DNA from: G963663365 sp963663365
Lineage (GTDB): Bacteria > Hinthialibacterota > Hinthialibacteria > Hinthialibacterales > G963663365
NCBI GenBank assembly: GCA_963663365.2
Contig: CAXXIH010000001.1
Span: 186,001 to 250,000 of the forward strand
Length of the DNA: 64,000 bases
Reading direction: 5' to 3'
The position numbers were made by a program, and so were the translations under genes. How positions within the stretch are numbered: position 1 is the first letter of the stretch; the number at the start of each line of letters is the position of its first letter. The notes beneath the pieces are model-generated. The model did no database searches. It was not told the DNA's origin and worked only from the letters and a program-made list of their open reading frames with translations. This document shows, in pieces, positions 34,276-43,578 of this stretch.

Positions 34276-35256
34276 ATGAATCAACCTCGGTATTTCAGTT
34301 TTCGTCAATACACCAAGGACTTGTACGGCACCAAAGTCCACAAGGTTTCTATTGACGCCGGATTTACGTGTCCCAATATTGACGGTCTGAAAGGAACCGG
34401 CGGTTGTACTTTCTGTAATAACGCCGGTTTTAGCGTTAACACCCGTAAAGAGACTCAGTCCGTTGCGGAACAACTTACAAAGGGCATGACGGCCCTGCGA
34501 AAACGTTACCAAGCCACAAAATTTATCGCCTACTTTCAAGCATTCTCCAACACATATGCCCCTGTGGCGCATCTTCAAAAACTATATGACGCCGCCCTCG
34601 AACCGGATGAGGTTGTGGGCATGTCTGTTGGAACCCGCCCGGATTGTGTTTCTCCGGCCACTCTGCGGCTGCTCGATTCATATACCGCCGAAAAGGACGT
34701 ATGGATCGAGTATGGCCTCCAAACCAGCCACGACAGAACGCTTAAGGCAATCAACCGATGTGAGACGTATGCCGATTTTCAGCGTGCGGTAGAGATGACT
34801 GCGGGCTACAACCTAAAGGTTTGTGTCCATCTCATCCTGGGGCTGCCCGGGGAGACGGTTGAAGATATGTTGGTGACGGCTGAACGATTGAGGGATGTGC
34901 CTTATCACAGTCTGAAAGTCCATATCCTGCATATTATGAGCGATACGCAGATGGCGCGCGATTACGCCTTTGGATGCGTACGTATGATGGATCGGGATGC
35001 TTATGTCGATACCACGGTCCGTGTTTTGGAACGTATCCGTCCTGATGTTTCGATGCAGCGGCTCACGGCGGATGCTCCTTTGTCTGTTCTGATTGCGCCT
35101 ATGTGGTGTATGGATAAGGACGGTATCTTGCAGGATATCCTGCAAGAGATGGAACGGCGCGATACTTGGCAGGGCAAGCTGTTGGGGTATCCCCGTAACG
35201 CCGTCGGAGTTTATAAACAGGGCGCGCCGGGCGAAGTATTGGCTGTGCCTGCCTGA
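34276..35256 (+). CDS. TIGR01212-type radical SAM protein (YhcC family)
   Basis: The 326-residue protein matches the YhcC/TIGR01212 family of radical SAM enzymes. It opens with YGTKVHKVSIDAGFTCPNIDG and the iron-sulfur ligands Cys32, Cys44 and Cys47 (TCPN...GGCTFC). FIAYFQAFSNTYAP, VGTRPDCVSP, WIEYGLQTSHD and CVHLILGLPGET follow in normal order. The cluster cleaves S-adenosylmethionine to a radical. The family reaction is not established. Single gene, ended by a bidirectional terminator shared with the convergent hisD homologue. Confidence 0.9.
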   Translation: MNQPRYFSFRQYTKDLYGTKVHKVSIDAGFTCPNIDGLKGTGGCTFCNNAGFSVNTRKETQSVAEQLTKGMTALRKRYQATKFIAYFQAFSNTYAPVAHLQKLYDAALEPDEVVGMSVGTRPDCVSPATLRLLDSYTAEKDVWIEYGLQTSHDRTLKAINRCETYADFQRAVEMTAGYNLKVCVHLILGLPGETVEDMLVTAERLRDVPYHSLKVHILHIMSDTQMARDYAFGCVRMMDRDAYVDTTVRVLERIRPDVSMQRLTADAPLSVLIAPMWCMDKDGILQDILQEMERRDTWQGKLLGYPRNAVGVYKQGAPGEVLAVPA

Positions 35257-35298
35257 TTCCCGGAACATACTTACTTGATTATGGGCTTAAATAAAAAC

Positions 35299-35327
35299 GC
35301 CCGGCGGAAACGAAGCCGGGCATTTTG
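35299..35327. terminator. Bidirectional terminator
   Basis: A 7-bp GC-only stem (35299-35305 with 35315-35321) followed by attttgtta on the plus side and tttttattta on the minus side, between convergent genes. Confidence 0.8.
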
Positions 35328-35356
35328 TTATGCAGGTAAAAGCCGGAGATGCGGCG

Positions 35357-36658
35357 CTATAACTTTCGTGCTTTGACGGCGGCTGCGTGGGCGGGAAAAC
35401 CTTCAAAGTCGGCGAAGTTGACGACGTGGTCCGCGAGCGATTGAAATCCCTCTTTGGTGGCGTAACTGATAGAAGTTCGCTTGAGGTAATCCCAGACGGT
35501 GACAACGGAGGCCGTTTTTGCGCGTCCGCCCGTGGGCAGGATCGCATTAACGCCTAGTGCGTAATTGCAAATAGATGTCGGCGTCCACGGCCCAAGCATG
35601 ATTTCGCCCGCATTCACCAAGTTCGGCAAAATCTCCCAAGGATTCTGCGTGTGTACCTGCAAATGTTCAGGTGCGTAATCATTGGTGACTGCAACTGCTT
35701 CATCCATATCTTTTGTGATGATCACGCCGCCGTAATTGGAAAGAACCCGGGCAATATACTCTTGCTGCTTCTGCGGGAATTTCTCGACCAGACTGGGAAT
35801 TTTTTCGGCTACGGCGCGTCCCAGTTTTTCATCGGGTGTAATTAAAAGTGAGGCGGAATAGGGACCATGCTCCGCTTCGATCAGTACATCAGCCGCAACC
35901 AAATCGGCATCGGCTTCGCCGTCGGCAAGCACGATCAATTCGCTGGGACCTGCGGGGGGGCCGGGATCCAAAAGATCGGCGGCCAACCGTTTGGCCGCGG
36001 TTGCATAAATGTTTGATGGTCCCGTGACTTTAAGCACCGGCTTGACCGTTTCCGTTCCATAGGCCAGTGCCGCAATCGCTCCCGCTCCGCCCATACGGTA
36101 TACCTCGGTAATTCCCAAGCGGTGTGCGGCATACAGAGTAACTGCATCGATTGTTCCATCTTCACTTGGTGGCGATACCGCGCAGATTCGGGGTACTCCG
36201 GCGACTTTGGCCGGGACACCCAACATCAGCATGACCGATGGATAAGCTGCTGTGCCTCGTGGGATATAAAGCGCGGCACTTTCGATGGGTGTTACCTGTT
36301 CACCACCGAATAGGCCGGGGGCGATCTCAATCATGCCCAAGCGGTCGGGCATTTGATGCTTGTGGAATGTTTCGATGTTGGCAAATGCAATATCGACGGC
36401 CTGGCGGACTTTGGGGTCCAGCCCATCAGCTGCCTGTGCGATTTGGTCTTGCGGAACGGCAATCCCTTTGTCCGATAAGTCGGCGTTATCGTAACGTTTG
36501 GCTTGTTCGATGAGAGCTGCATCGCCCTTTTGCCGGACTTCATCGATTATCTTTTGTGCGGGTTCCAAAAACTCTTCGATATCGCTTCCCGAACGGCGCA
36601 TGATGCGTTGCCGGGTTTCTGTATCCATTTGTTGCCAAGCATAAACAGGGACTTTCAT
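35357..36658 (-). CDS. Histidinol dehydrogenase homologue with altered metal ligands
   Basis: The 433-residue protein aligns along its length with HisD, the NAD-dependent zinc enzyme that oxidises histidinol to histidine. Catalytic Glu331-His332 (NDYAPEHL) and zinc-ligand positions His264 and His424 are kept. The Escherichia coli ligands Gln259 and Asp360 are replaced by Glu261 (EAEHG) and Asn365 (CNYALG), and the GPGN loop reads GPSN. It could be histidinol dehydrogenase or a related dehydrogenase for another amino alcohol or diol (HpsN is one such relative). No other his genes are nearby. Start ATG 36658 has AAGGAG 6 nt upstream. Confidence 0.82.
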   Translation of the reverse strand: MKVPVYAWQQMDTETRQRIMRRSGSDIEEFLEPAQKIIDEVRQKGDAALIEQAKRYDNADLSDKGIAVPQDQIAQAADGLDPKVRQAVDIAFANIETFHKHQMPDRLGMIEIAPGLFGGEQVTPIESAALYIPRGTAAYPSVMLMLGVPAKVAGVPRICAVSPPSEDGTIDAVTLYAAHRLGITEVYRMGGAGAIAALAYGTETVKPVLKVTGPSNIYATAAKRLAADLLDPGPPAGPSELIVLADGEADADLVAADVLIEAEHGPYSASLLITPDEKLGRAVAEKIPSLVEKFPQKQQEYIARVLSNYGGVIITKDMDEAVAVTNDYAPEHLQVHTQNPWEILPNLVNAGEIMLGPWTPTSICNYALGVNAILPTGGRAKTASVVTVWDYLKRTSISYATKEGFQSLADHVVNFADFEGFPAHAAAVKARKL

Positions 36659-36935
36659 CATCAACTCCTTTGCAGGACGGTACCAATCTTCACTCACTGG
36701 TCAAACCCAATGCCGGACCCTTTTTACAGAGATTGCCCGATGGATGGAATCTATTTGGCTCAAAGACACGTGAACGACTGTGTTGCATAGAGATGGATAG
36801 ACAATGGCGTCTCCGGCCTGCCATTCTTAACAGTCTAGATCTGCAGCCGGTCATCTGGGGCATATCGGACTGGACGGTTACGCTATGCTGTATACGTCCA
36901 AAGACATTTAAGACCTTGGACATAAGGAGCGTTTC

Positions 36936-37562
36936 ATGATCCGTCTTGTTTCTGGCGTGGCCATAATTGCAGGACTCATTCTTATCCTCTCCGGTGAACC
37001 GAATTCTGTTCGGGCGCAAGAAACCGGTTCAGAGGCCGAGTCTGTCTCCGAACCGCCTGCTGATACTGAAAAAACCGCCGAGGCTTCCCAGCCCGCCGAA
37101 GAGGCCGCGGCCGATGTAGGTTCAGCGACACCGGAAGCAAAAGTTCAGCAGCAGGCTCCGGATCAGGTGCAAATACAAAGTCAGACACCGGGTGGGCAAG
37201 CACAGCCCGTTACTGTGGGAAAAGCGGGCATGAATTTGCAGGTATTACCGATTGATGACGCCAAAACGCTCTATGTTGAGATGCGCGATTTCACCGAATC
37301 GCTGGGTGTGCAATGTACCTATTGCCATGTTATAGGCACACAACAGTATGGCTTTGCGGATGACAGCAAAAAGGAAAAGCAAATCGCGCGGGAAATGATC
37401 CGTTTGCGGGATCGGGTCAATCAGCAGTTGCAGGAAATCGGGCAAAAGCAGAAGATTGTGTTTAGCCCGCAGCCGGTCACTTGTTTTACGTGCCACCGGG
37501 GAGCGAAATATCCATTACGCAGTGTTCAAGAAGCTGAAGAATTAGAAAAAGTGAAGCCGTGA
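36936..37562 (+). CDS. Exported di-haem c-type cytochrome (reaction-centre cytochrome-like domain)
   Basis: The 208-residue protein has a signal peptide (residues 1-28), a Glu/Ala/Gln-rich linker to about 95, and a C-terminal haem domain with two CxxCH sites: Cys127-Cys130-His131 and Cys183-Cys186-His187. The surrounding sequence (MNLQVLP, MRDFTESLGVQCTYCHV, KKEKQIAREMIRL, VTCFTCHRG) is that of the photosynthetic reaction-centre cytochrome c subunit domain, which is common in non-phototrophs such as Acidobacteria. It would act in periplasmic electron transfer. A strong AAGGAG precedes the ATG. It lies 23 bp before the FlgT-like gene. Confidence 0.85.
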   Translation: MIRLVSGVAIIAGLILILSGEPNSVRAQETGSEAESVSEPPADTEKTAEASQPAEEAAADVGSATPEAKVQQQAPDQVQIQSQTPGGQAQPVTVGKAGMNLQVLPIDDAKTLYVEMRDFTESLGVQCTYCHVIGTQQYGFADDSKKEKQIAREMIRLRDRVNQQLQEIGQKQKIVFSPQPVTCFTCHRGAKYPLRSVQEAEELEKVKP

Positions 37563-37585
37563 CAAATGGTTCCAGGGAGGAAATC

Positions 37586-37993
37586 ATGCCGGAAATCATT
37601 ACTGGGCGAATTGTGAAAATTTTGGATGAGTCGCACATTGTTGCGAACTTTGGATTGCGGGATGGCGTGTCCAATGGCGACCGATTTGTCGTGTTTGAAG
37701 CAGGGGAGGAGATTACCGATCCTGAGACAGGCGAGTCATTGGGGGAATTGGAATTAGTGAAGGCTCATATAGAAGCAGTACATGTCCAAGATCGCATGAC
37801 GTTACTGACTCCTTTTGCGGTTGTTTCCGGACAACGGGAGACTGCAACTGTCCTTTCGGCGGTCATGGCACGCACTTCGACTAAAAATACACCCGCTGAA
37901 AGAGCACCGCTTACGGTTCGTACGGATCAAGTTTCAGGCATTCCCGTTATCCGGCCTGTTCAGGTGGGAGATTGCATCCGGCGTATTTCGTAG
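37586..37993 (+). CDS. FlgT C-terminal-like domain protein
   Basis: A 135-residue protein with the small beta-barrel seen at the C-terminus of flagellar assembly protein T and related proteins: TGRIVKILDESHIVANFGLRDGVSNGDRFVVF, then EEITDPETGESLGELELVKAHIEAVHVQDRMTLL. The rest is a short polar tail. There is no signal peptide, unlike FlgT, so it may be cytoplasmic. ATG 37586 has GGGAGG 6 nt upstream. It follows the cytochrome gene on the same strand and probably shares its transcript. Function is unknown. Confidence 0.6.
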   Translation: MPEIITGRIVKILDESHIVANFGLRDGVSNGDRFVVFEAGEEITDPETGESLGELELVKAHIEAVHVQDRMTLLTPFAVVSGQRETATVLSAVMARTSTKNTPAERAPLTVRTDQVSGIPVIRPVQVGDCIRRIS

Positions 37994-38051
37994 TCTCTAC
38001 CAACATCCGAACGCGATGGGATACGCGGCATACTCAGGCTTGGGCCGTAAT

Positions 38052-38444
38052 CTAGGTTGTCCTGGAAACCGAGCGCACGACAGGGATGCGTGTCGAGTTG
38101 GAAATTACGCTTCGCGGGGCGCTGAGGGCTTCGTCAAGCGTATCGTAAACCGGAAGAATTTGATCCAAACGCGAATGTTCGATTTGCCGTCTAACATTGC
38201 CATCCGGACATACAATTCGTATTTCGACCTTTCGCGGCCCGGCATGTCCGGAAAAGGTAATCATGGTTCCGATACAATGGCTACCCAGCGTTGTAACTGT
38301 TTTAAGGTTGAGAATGACCAATCCCTCAAAATCGCGGCATACATCGTGAAGAGTCTCTTTTAACCAACAGGAAGCCTCAAAATCGGCTTCGTCGGGAAGA
38401 TCAATCACCAAACTTACACGGATTGCATCGCGTTTTAGACGCAT
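38052..38444 (-). CDS. STAS-domain protein (anti-sigma factor antagonist-like)
   Basis: The 130-residue protein has STAS topology: VSLVIDLPDEADFEASCWLKETLHDVCRDFEGLVILNLKTVTTLGSHCIGTMITF, then a strand KVEIRIVCPDGNVRRQIEHSRLDQILPVYDTLDEAL. The LGSHCIG segment occupies the place of the D-S-S/T-G phosphorylation loop; a serine is present at the expected site but the aspartate before it is not. STAS proteins bind partner kinases in partner-switching regulation. No anti-sigma kinase is adjacent. The C-terminal 25 residues are extra. Confidence 0.7.
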   Translation of the reverse strand: MRLKRDAIRVSLVIDLPDEADFEASCWLKETLHDVCRDFEGLVILNLKTVTTLGSHCIGTMITFSGHAGPRKVEIRIVCPDGNVRRQIEHSRLDQILPVYDTLDEALSAPRSVISNSTRIPVVRSVSRTT

Positions 38445-38674
38445 ATTTTTTTCTCCGGCGTCTCAAACCTGCCTGATCGGCCTTCTTCTGTTTGGAAGCG
38501 GGTGTCAGCAAGCAAGACTTATGCTTATATCGAAGCGATATCTAGTAACAAAAACCTTGGCATTACGCCCCCCCAGGACGATGCGCCCGCCCCGTGTCTA
38601 TTCTAGATTGTAGCACGATTTGTCATATCAGACATCTGTATTCCGTGTTTTCCCGGCATGTTTGCCAACTGCGT

Positions 38675-39826
38675 CTATTCCAATTTGAGTTCTTTAATGA
38701 ATTGACCTAGTGATCGGCCCAAGACCGGCAGTGCGTATTTTGCTTCTATCGTTTTTCGGGCTGCATCACCCAGTTCTTTTCGCTTTGCCGCATTGCGTCC
38801 AACTTCGATAAGGCATTGAGTGAAGGCATCTTCATCACTTGCCAATAAGCCATCTTCATTATGAGCCAGAACATAGGAGGCTTCACCGATATCGCTGGCA
38901 ACTACAGCTAGACCTGAAGCCATGTATTCAAAAAGTTTTGTCGGGCTTTTGGCGGCCACCCAATCCCTCATGGCCTGATCTTCATAGGGGGCGACGGGAA
39001 GTAAACCGATATCGGCTTGCTGAAGAACTTCCGGCATTTTATCGGGCTTTACGGCCCACAGGTAACGAATCGGCACTTCTGCATCTTGGGAGATATCGGT
39101 TAGTACACGGTCCCACATGGGGCCTTCGCCAACCAATAGCAGTTCAACGTTATCCAATTCCTCGGCGGCCTTGGCAAAACAGCGCAGGACCATGGCTACA
39201 TTGTCATAAACCGGTTTGCCCCAAATGATGCCATTCCATAAATATGTAATTTTACGGTTTGGATCACGTTTGGCCGGGGGATGAAAGCGTTCCGCATCCA
39301 CACCGGTCGGAACATAGGCCACATGCTCGGAATACTGTTTTAGCCAATCGATAAGCCAATGGCTGGATGCAATACACCCTTTGGCTCCTCTGGCAATCGC
39401 CTCCGTGATTTCGGCCGGTGATTTGGCACAGAAATTCCACCAGTTCCACAGCGGCCTTCCGAAGAGATTCGGCAAAGGCACATCATAATCGTCGCAATCG
39501 TACAAATACCCTTTGCTCAGACGGCCCTTCCGATGCAGCCTGTAGGGTGCGGCTGCGTGGAAATGAGCCTTTTGGATCACCATAAGGCTGTCGTATTCGC
39601 TTTCCATGCGGGATAAGGCCATTTTGACCAGGCGCCGTTTATCTCGATCCCGTAATTTGCTGTACATCGACTCCTCAGTCCGTTCCGGACATAAATGATC
39701 GCGGAATGAGAGGACATCCGTATCAAATTCGGGGTAGGCGTTATGCAATGACCGAGCAAAGTTGTAGCAACGCACACGTGTATGGGGATACCCATATCCA
39801 TTTTGACCGATAAAAAGAATTCGCAT
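38675..39826 (-). CDS. Glycosyltransferase, GT4 family
   Basis: The 383-residue protein has the GT-B fold of family 4: an N-terminal RILFIGQNGYGYPHTRVRCYNFA, the hinge YVPTGVDAERFHPP, then VELLLVGEGPMWDRVL and the donor-binding SPTKLFEYMASGLAVVASDIGEASYVL with the E-x7-E region. Such enzymes retain configuration and use a nucleotide sugar; donor and acceptor are not readable. Presumably cytoplasmic, acting on a surface glycan or glycolipid. It is a single minus-strand gene; 230 bp of unassigned sequence separates it from the STAS gene. Confidence 0.88.
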   Translation of the reverse strand: MRILFIGQNGYGYPHTRVRCYNFARSLHNAYPEFDTDVLSFRDHLCPERTEESMYSKLRDRDKRRLVKMALSRMESEYDSLMVIQKAHFHAAAPYRLHRKGRLSKGYLYDCDDYDVPLPNLFGRPLWNWWNFCAKSPAEITEAIARGAKGCIASSHWLIDWLKQYSEHVAYVPTGVDAERFHPPAKRDPNRKITYLWNGIIWGKPVYDNVAMVLRCFAKAAEELDNVELLLVGEGPMWDRVLTDISQDAEVPIRYLWAVKPDKMPEVLQQADIGLLPVAPYEDQAMRDWVAAKSPTKLFEYMASGLAVVASDIGEASYVLAHNEDGLLASDEDAFTQCLIEVGRNAAKRKELGDAARKTIEAKYALPVLGRSLGQFIKELKLE

Positions 39827-40073
39827 GTTGAACCGCTGATTGAATTGACTTTACGCCGTACAGGCATCATACGGCGCTGACTGTTTTGCAGAATCTAAGG
39901 CAAACAAAGCCTATCCAAGCTAACCGCCCCTATCTATGGCTCAAGAGTCCTCCCGCGGTGAATTTAAAAGCGGAGGGATCGTTGAGAAATAACCACTGGA
40001 TTGATGGATTGTTTCTGTCTCCCAATGATTTTGAACACTGGACACATATGCAGTGCGGGCACATACTCAAAAT

Positions 40074-40361
40074 ATGAGCCGTAAAGGGAAACGTATACTT
40101 TTTGCCGCCGGGCTAATCGGCTATGTGCTTGGCCTGGCGTTGTTAGTTTTTGTGAACAGCCGTGCGGACAATTGGGCGGGAATGGTGTCGCCTTTATTCA
40201 TCTTGGGTGGCTTAGGCACGATTTTTCTAAGTCTATTGATTCGCGCCGATGAAGACTGTGATGAGCCGGCATCCGTGCCGGGACAGCCGCCAGTTGCAGG
40301 TTCGGAGCCTGAATCTTCCCCCAACGAACGATTAACCCATGATTCGTCTATTACCTCCTGA
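40074..40361 (+). CDS. Small two-helix membrane protein
   Basis: A 95-residue frame starting SRKGKRILF with two membrane helices (about 8-25, IGYVLGLALLVFVNS; about 35-53, SPLFILGGLGTIFLSLLI) and an acidic, Pro-rich tail. Its end overlaps the mutL start by 23 bp in another frame, so translation may be coupled. Not recognised; the helix pair and basic start support a real protein. GTG 40053 is an alternative start. Confidence 0.6.
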   Translation: MSRKGKRILFAAGLIGYVLGLALLVFVNSRADNWAGMVSPLFILGGLGTIFLSLLIRADEDCDEPASVPGQPPVAGSEPESSPNERLTHDSSITS

Positions 40362-42303
40362 AGTGGCCAGCCGTATCGCTGCGGGCGAAGTTGTCGAGCG
40401 CCCGGCCTCGGTCGTGAGGGAATTGGTCGATAATTCCATCGATGCGGGGGCCAAACGCATACTTGTCGATGTTGAAGCCGGGGGGACTGAAGGAATTCGG
40501 GTCACGGATGACGGCTGTGGGATGGATCGTGACGATGCCATGCTTTGTATGCGCCGTCATGCAACCAGCAAAATTACATCGGCCGATGATCTCGAACGTA
40601 TTCAAACCAAAGGTTTTCGTGGCGAAGCGCTGGCATCCATCGCTTCTGTTTCTGATTTTGAATTGGTCACTCGACGGCCCGAGGATTCATCCGGTTTCCG
40701 TGTAACCAGCGAAGGGGGAGATGCCGTCAACATTGAAGAGACCGGCACACCTGTGGGAACCCGAGTCACGGTCAAAAACCTTTTTGGCAAGGTTCCCGCA
40801 CGCAAAAAGTTTCTAAAACGTCCTTCCACCGAACTACAACATGTTACCAATACTGTCGTTTGGGCGGCGTTGGCGCATGAAAATATCCATTTTGCATTAA
40901 TGCATAACGGCCGTACGGTTCTGGAACTTCCTTCGGTTGCGGACCGCTGGCAGCGGCTTCGGCAGCATCTTGGTGAGAAGACCGTCGAGGGTCTTGTTCC
41001 GGTTTCATTTGAACATCCGGAGTTATCAATTTCAGGTTTTATTTCACGTCCCGCATTTAATCGCAACAATGCGCAACATGTGATGTTTTTTGTTAATGAC
41101 CGGCTTGTGCGGGATCGTTTGTTGCACCGTGCGGCGATGGATGGCTATCGAAATATGTTGCCCAACGGACGTTATCCGGCGGTCTATCTTTTTTTGGACG
41201 TTCCACTCGATGCAGTGGATATCAATGTGCATCCGACCAAACAAGAAGTGCGCTTTGCAGAAGAACAGAAAATCTTTGGAGCGGTCTATGCCGCCATTAA
41301 GAGTACCTGGGAGCAAAATGTCACCGCTCGGGCCGAGGAAGAAACCAAGCCGGATGTTGATTCGAGCCCATCTCAAAAAAGCATTTCCGAACGCCCGGGT
41401 GCAGATGTTCCTTCGCAGACTTCTTTTCGGATGGAACCGGCTCCACCGCACAAGGCCGATGGGCATGCTGTTGCTGACCGGTTGCTGAAGCCGCCTGTTC
41501 CGCATAGACCTTTTGTGAAACAAGATCGTTGGCACGACGGCACCCCGGCGTCCTTGCCACCGATGGGGCAAACGTCTCAAATCCATACTCAAGCCCGGCC
41601 GCCTGAAGCGGCGGAGAAGACGGACACGATTCCGCCGGAGTCTGGTGCACCGAAGCAGGAAACGTTGAGTTCGGATTCGGATTTATTGAAAGGCTTAGCA
41701 CCGGCTTCTGTCGATTCTCAGGCTGATATTCAGGTGATCGGGCAATTGTTAGATAGCTACATTCTTGCTCAAGCGCCGAATGGTCTCATTGTTATCGATC
41801 AACATGCGGCACATGAACGAATCCGGTTTGAAGAAGTTTATGCCCAATGGAAAAAACGCCAGGTCGTTGCGCAGGCTTTATTGATCCCTTTGACTGTAGA
41901 TTTATCTGCAACCGAAATGGCCTTGTCCATCGAACATCGAGAAACGCTGTTATCTTTTGGATTGGATGTTGAACCATTCGGATCGAATACGGTTTCAGTG
42001 CGGGCACTTCCTCAAGGTGTCGAATTCGATGCCGGCGAATCGTTGCTGCGCGATGTGCTTAACAGCCTGACCGGGAATCCGGCGGTAGATGGAACCGGTG
42101 AAGATCAGCGTGCCGTACATGCGCTCTATACGGTAGCCTGCCGTTCAGCCATTAAGTTCGGCGACCGGCTGAGCCTTGAAGATATGCAGGCATTGATTAA
42201 GAAATTGCGCACCGTTCCCCGCCGGGATGTCTGCCCTCATGGGCGTCCGGCGATTCTTTCTTTAAAAGAAAGTGATCTGCGCCGGGCGTTTGAACGAGGT
42301 TGA
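40339..42303 (+). CDS. mutL: DNA mismatch repair protein MutL, endonuclease type
   Basis: The 654-residue protein has the GHKL ATPase domain (LPPEVASRIAAGEVVERPASVVRELVDNSIDAGA, DDGCGMDRDD, TKGFRGEALASIASV), a Pro-rich linker at about 340-460 and a C-terminal dimerisation domain. The latter keeps the metal-binding nuclease motif DQHA-x2-E-x4-E from Asp487, with ACRSAIK and CPHGRPAIL. This is the form found in bacteria without MutH, in which MutL itself nicks DNA during mismatch repair. It heads a mutL-TPR-miaA-hfq-hflX run on the plus strand. mutS is not in the window. Confidence 0.96.
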   Translation: MIRLLPPEVASRIAAGEVVERPASVVRELVDNSIDAGAKRILVDVEAGGTEGIRVTDDGCGMDRDDAMLCMRRHATSKITSADDLERIQTKGFRGEALASIASVSDFELVTRRPEDSSGFRVTSEGGDAVNIEETGTPVGTRVTVKNLFGKVPARKKFLKRPSTELQHVTNTVVWAALAHENIHFALMHNGRTVLELPSVADRWQRLRQHLGEKTVEGLVPVSFEHPELSISGFISRPAFNRNNAQHVMFFVNDRLVRDRLLHRAAMDGYRNMLPNGRYPAVYLFLDVPLDAVDINVHPTKQEVRFAEEQKIFGAVYAAIKSTWEQNVTARAEEETKPDVDSSPSQKSISERPGADVPSQTSFRMEPAPPHKADGHAVADRLLKPPVPHRPFVKQDRWHDGTPASLPPMGQTSQIHTQARPPEAAEKTDTIPPESGAPKQETLSSDSDLLKGLAPASVDSQADIQVIGQLLDSYILAQAPNGLIVIDQHAAHERIRFEEVYAQWKKRQVVAQALLIPLTVDLSATEMALSIEHRETLLSFGLDVEPFGSNTVSVRALPQGVEFDAGESLLRDVLNSLTGNPAVDGTGEDQRAVHALYTVACRSAIKFGDRLSLEDMQALIKKLRTVPRRDVCPHGRPAILSLKESDLRRAFERG

Positions 42304-42306
42304 AAA

Positions 42307-43578
42307 GTGGCCGGGAATCAGCGTTTTATAATAGGTGCGCTGGCTGGGTGGCTGATTGCTTTATCCGGGATTGTGGGAATTGCCTATTGGTTTCATACCC
42401 ATCCACAGGTTCTCGTTACCGTCGATAATCGTCAGCCTTCACATGCCTTAGGCAGCGCTGATAAAGCTTTGGCAGAGGGAGACTACGATAAAGTCCTCGA
42501 GCTGGCTCCCATTGCTTTTGATTTCAATCAAAAACTTTTTAAACGTTTGCAGCAAGATCAACATCGTTCGGTCATGGCCCGGGCATTGGCCTTGTCGGCT
42601 ATGGCTTATATGCAACGCGGCCATACCGGCGACCGGGAAAAAGCGCTCCAAAAATTTAAGGAATTCTATGAATTGGAGCCGGGAGTTTATGCCGGAAAAG
42701 CGCTTTATTTTTATGGGCGGCTCTTGTTGGAAACGGGCAATGCCGATCAAGCAGAGAAAATCTTGGTCGAGGCATTACAGCGTGGCAATGGAGGCTGGGT
42801 GGGAGAGGTTCAATCGTTACGTTACCGCCTTGCCCAAGATTCCGGAGATGCTGCAAAAATGTTGGCGTGTCTCTATGACTTAATTCGGTACTGCGATCCT
42901 TATGCTGTCGCCGGTTATTTCGGTGTTAAAGAAGATGCGAACTCTTGGTCCGGCCCTGCGGTTCCCGAATCGGGAAGCACCGGCAATAAATACCAACTGG
43001 CTTATCTTAAGGCAGTGCCTTGGCAACTTGTGGCCGGAGATATGGCAAGTCCCGGACTGGAGTTGCAGGACCTCGGAAAGCGATATTTAGAACTGATGCC
43101 CGGTGATTTGGCCACAAAGATGTTTTTAAAGAACAATGGAATATCTATTTCACCACAAACCGAGTTGGAAACATCCAAACTGCCTATAGATATTCCTCTG
43201 CATTTTAATTACAAACCGCCGGATACGCCTGAATCCGCGCGAACACAATTTCCACTTCCCGGCGGAACGATTTTTGACATCGTTGTAGCGGAGGAAATGC
43301 CTCCGGTTCAGCTGGCGGTAGAAATTTCTGTTGTAAATATGCCTCCCAATGATATCTCCCTCTATGTCTTGTATGACGATGTAATTACTGAACATCTTTC
43401 GCTGCAACATGCGGTATCTACGGTCTATACCGTTCCCTACCCTGTAAAACCAGGACGCCATCGGGTGTCGTTCCGCTTTGAGGGCGAGACATTTAACTTG
43501 GAAGAAAAGCCGCTTGTACGTTTGCATCATGTGACATTGATAAATGCGGCGGCGGGTAACGATGGTGGTGGATTATGA
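42307..43578 (+). CDS. Membrane-anchored TPR-like protein between mutL and miaA
   Basis: Not recognised. The 423-residue protein starts at GTG 42307, 3 bp after mutL stops, with a membrane helix at about 8-27 (FIIGALAGWLIALSGIVGIAYWF). Helical repeats follow (LGSADKALAEGDYDKVLELA, ALSAMAYMQRGHTGDREKALQKFKEFYEL, ALYFYGRLLLETGNADQAEKIL). The last 130 residues (about 295-415) look like a beta-sandwich (AVEISVVNMPPNDISLYVLYDDV, YPVKPGRHRVSFRFEGE). Most of it should be periplasmic. It overlaps miaA by 4 bp and is thus embedded in a conserved housekeeping operon. Confidence 0.72.
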   Translation: MAGNQRFIIGALAGWLIALSGIVGIAYWFHTHPQVLVTVDNRQPSHALGSADKALAEGDYDKVLELAPIAFDFNQKLFKRLQQDQHRSVMARALALSAMAYMQRGHTGDREKALQKFKEFYELEPGVYAGKALYFYGRLLLETGNADQAEKILVEALQRGNGGWVGEVQSLRYRLAQDSGDAAKMLACLYDLIRYCDPYAVAGYFGVKEDANSWSGPAVPESGSTGNKYQLAYLKAVPWQLVAGDMASPGLELQDLGKRYLELMPGDLATKMFLKNNGISISPQTELETSKLPIDIPLHFNYKPPDTPESARTQFPLPGGTIFDIVVAEEMPPVQLAVEISVVNMPPNDISLYVLYDDVITEHLSLQHAVSTVYTVPYPVKPGRHRVSFRFEGETFNLEEKPLVRLHHVTLINAAAGNDGGGL

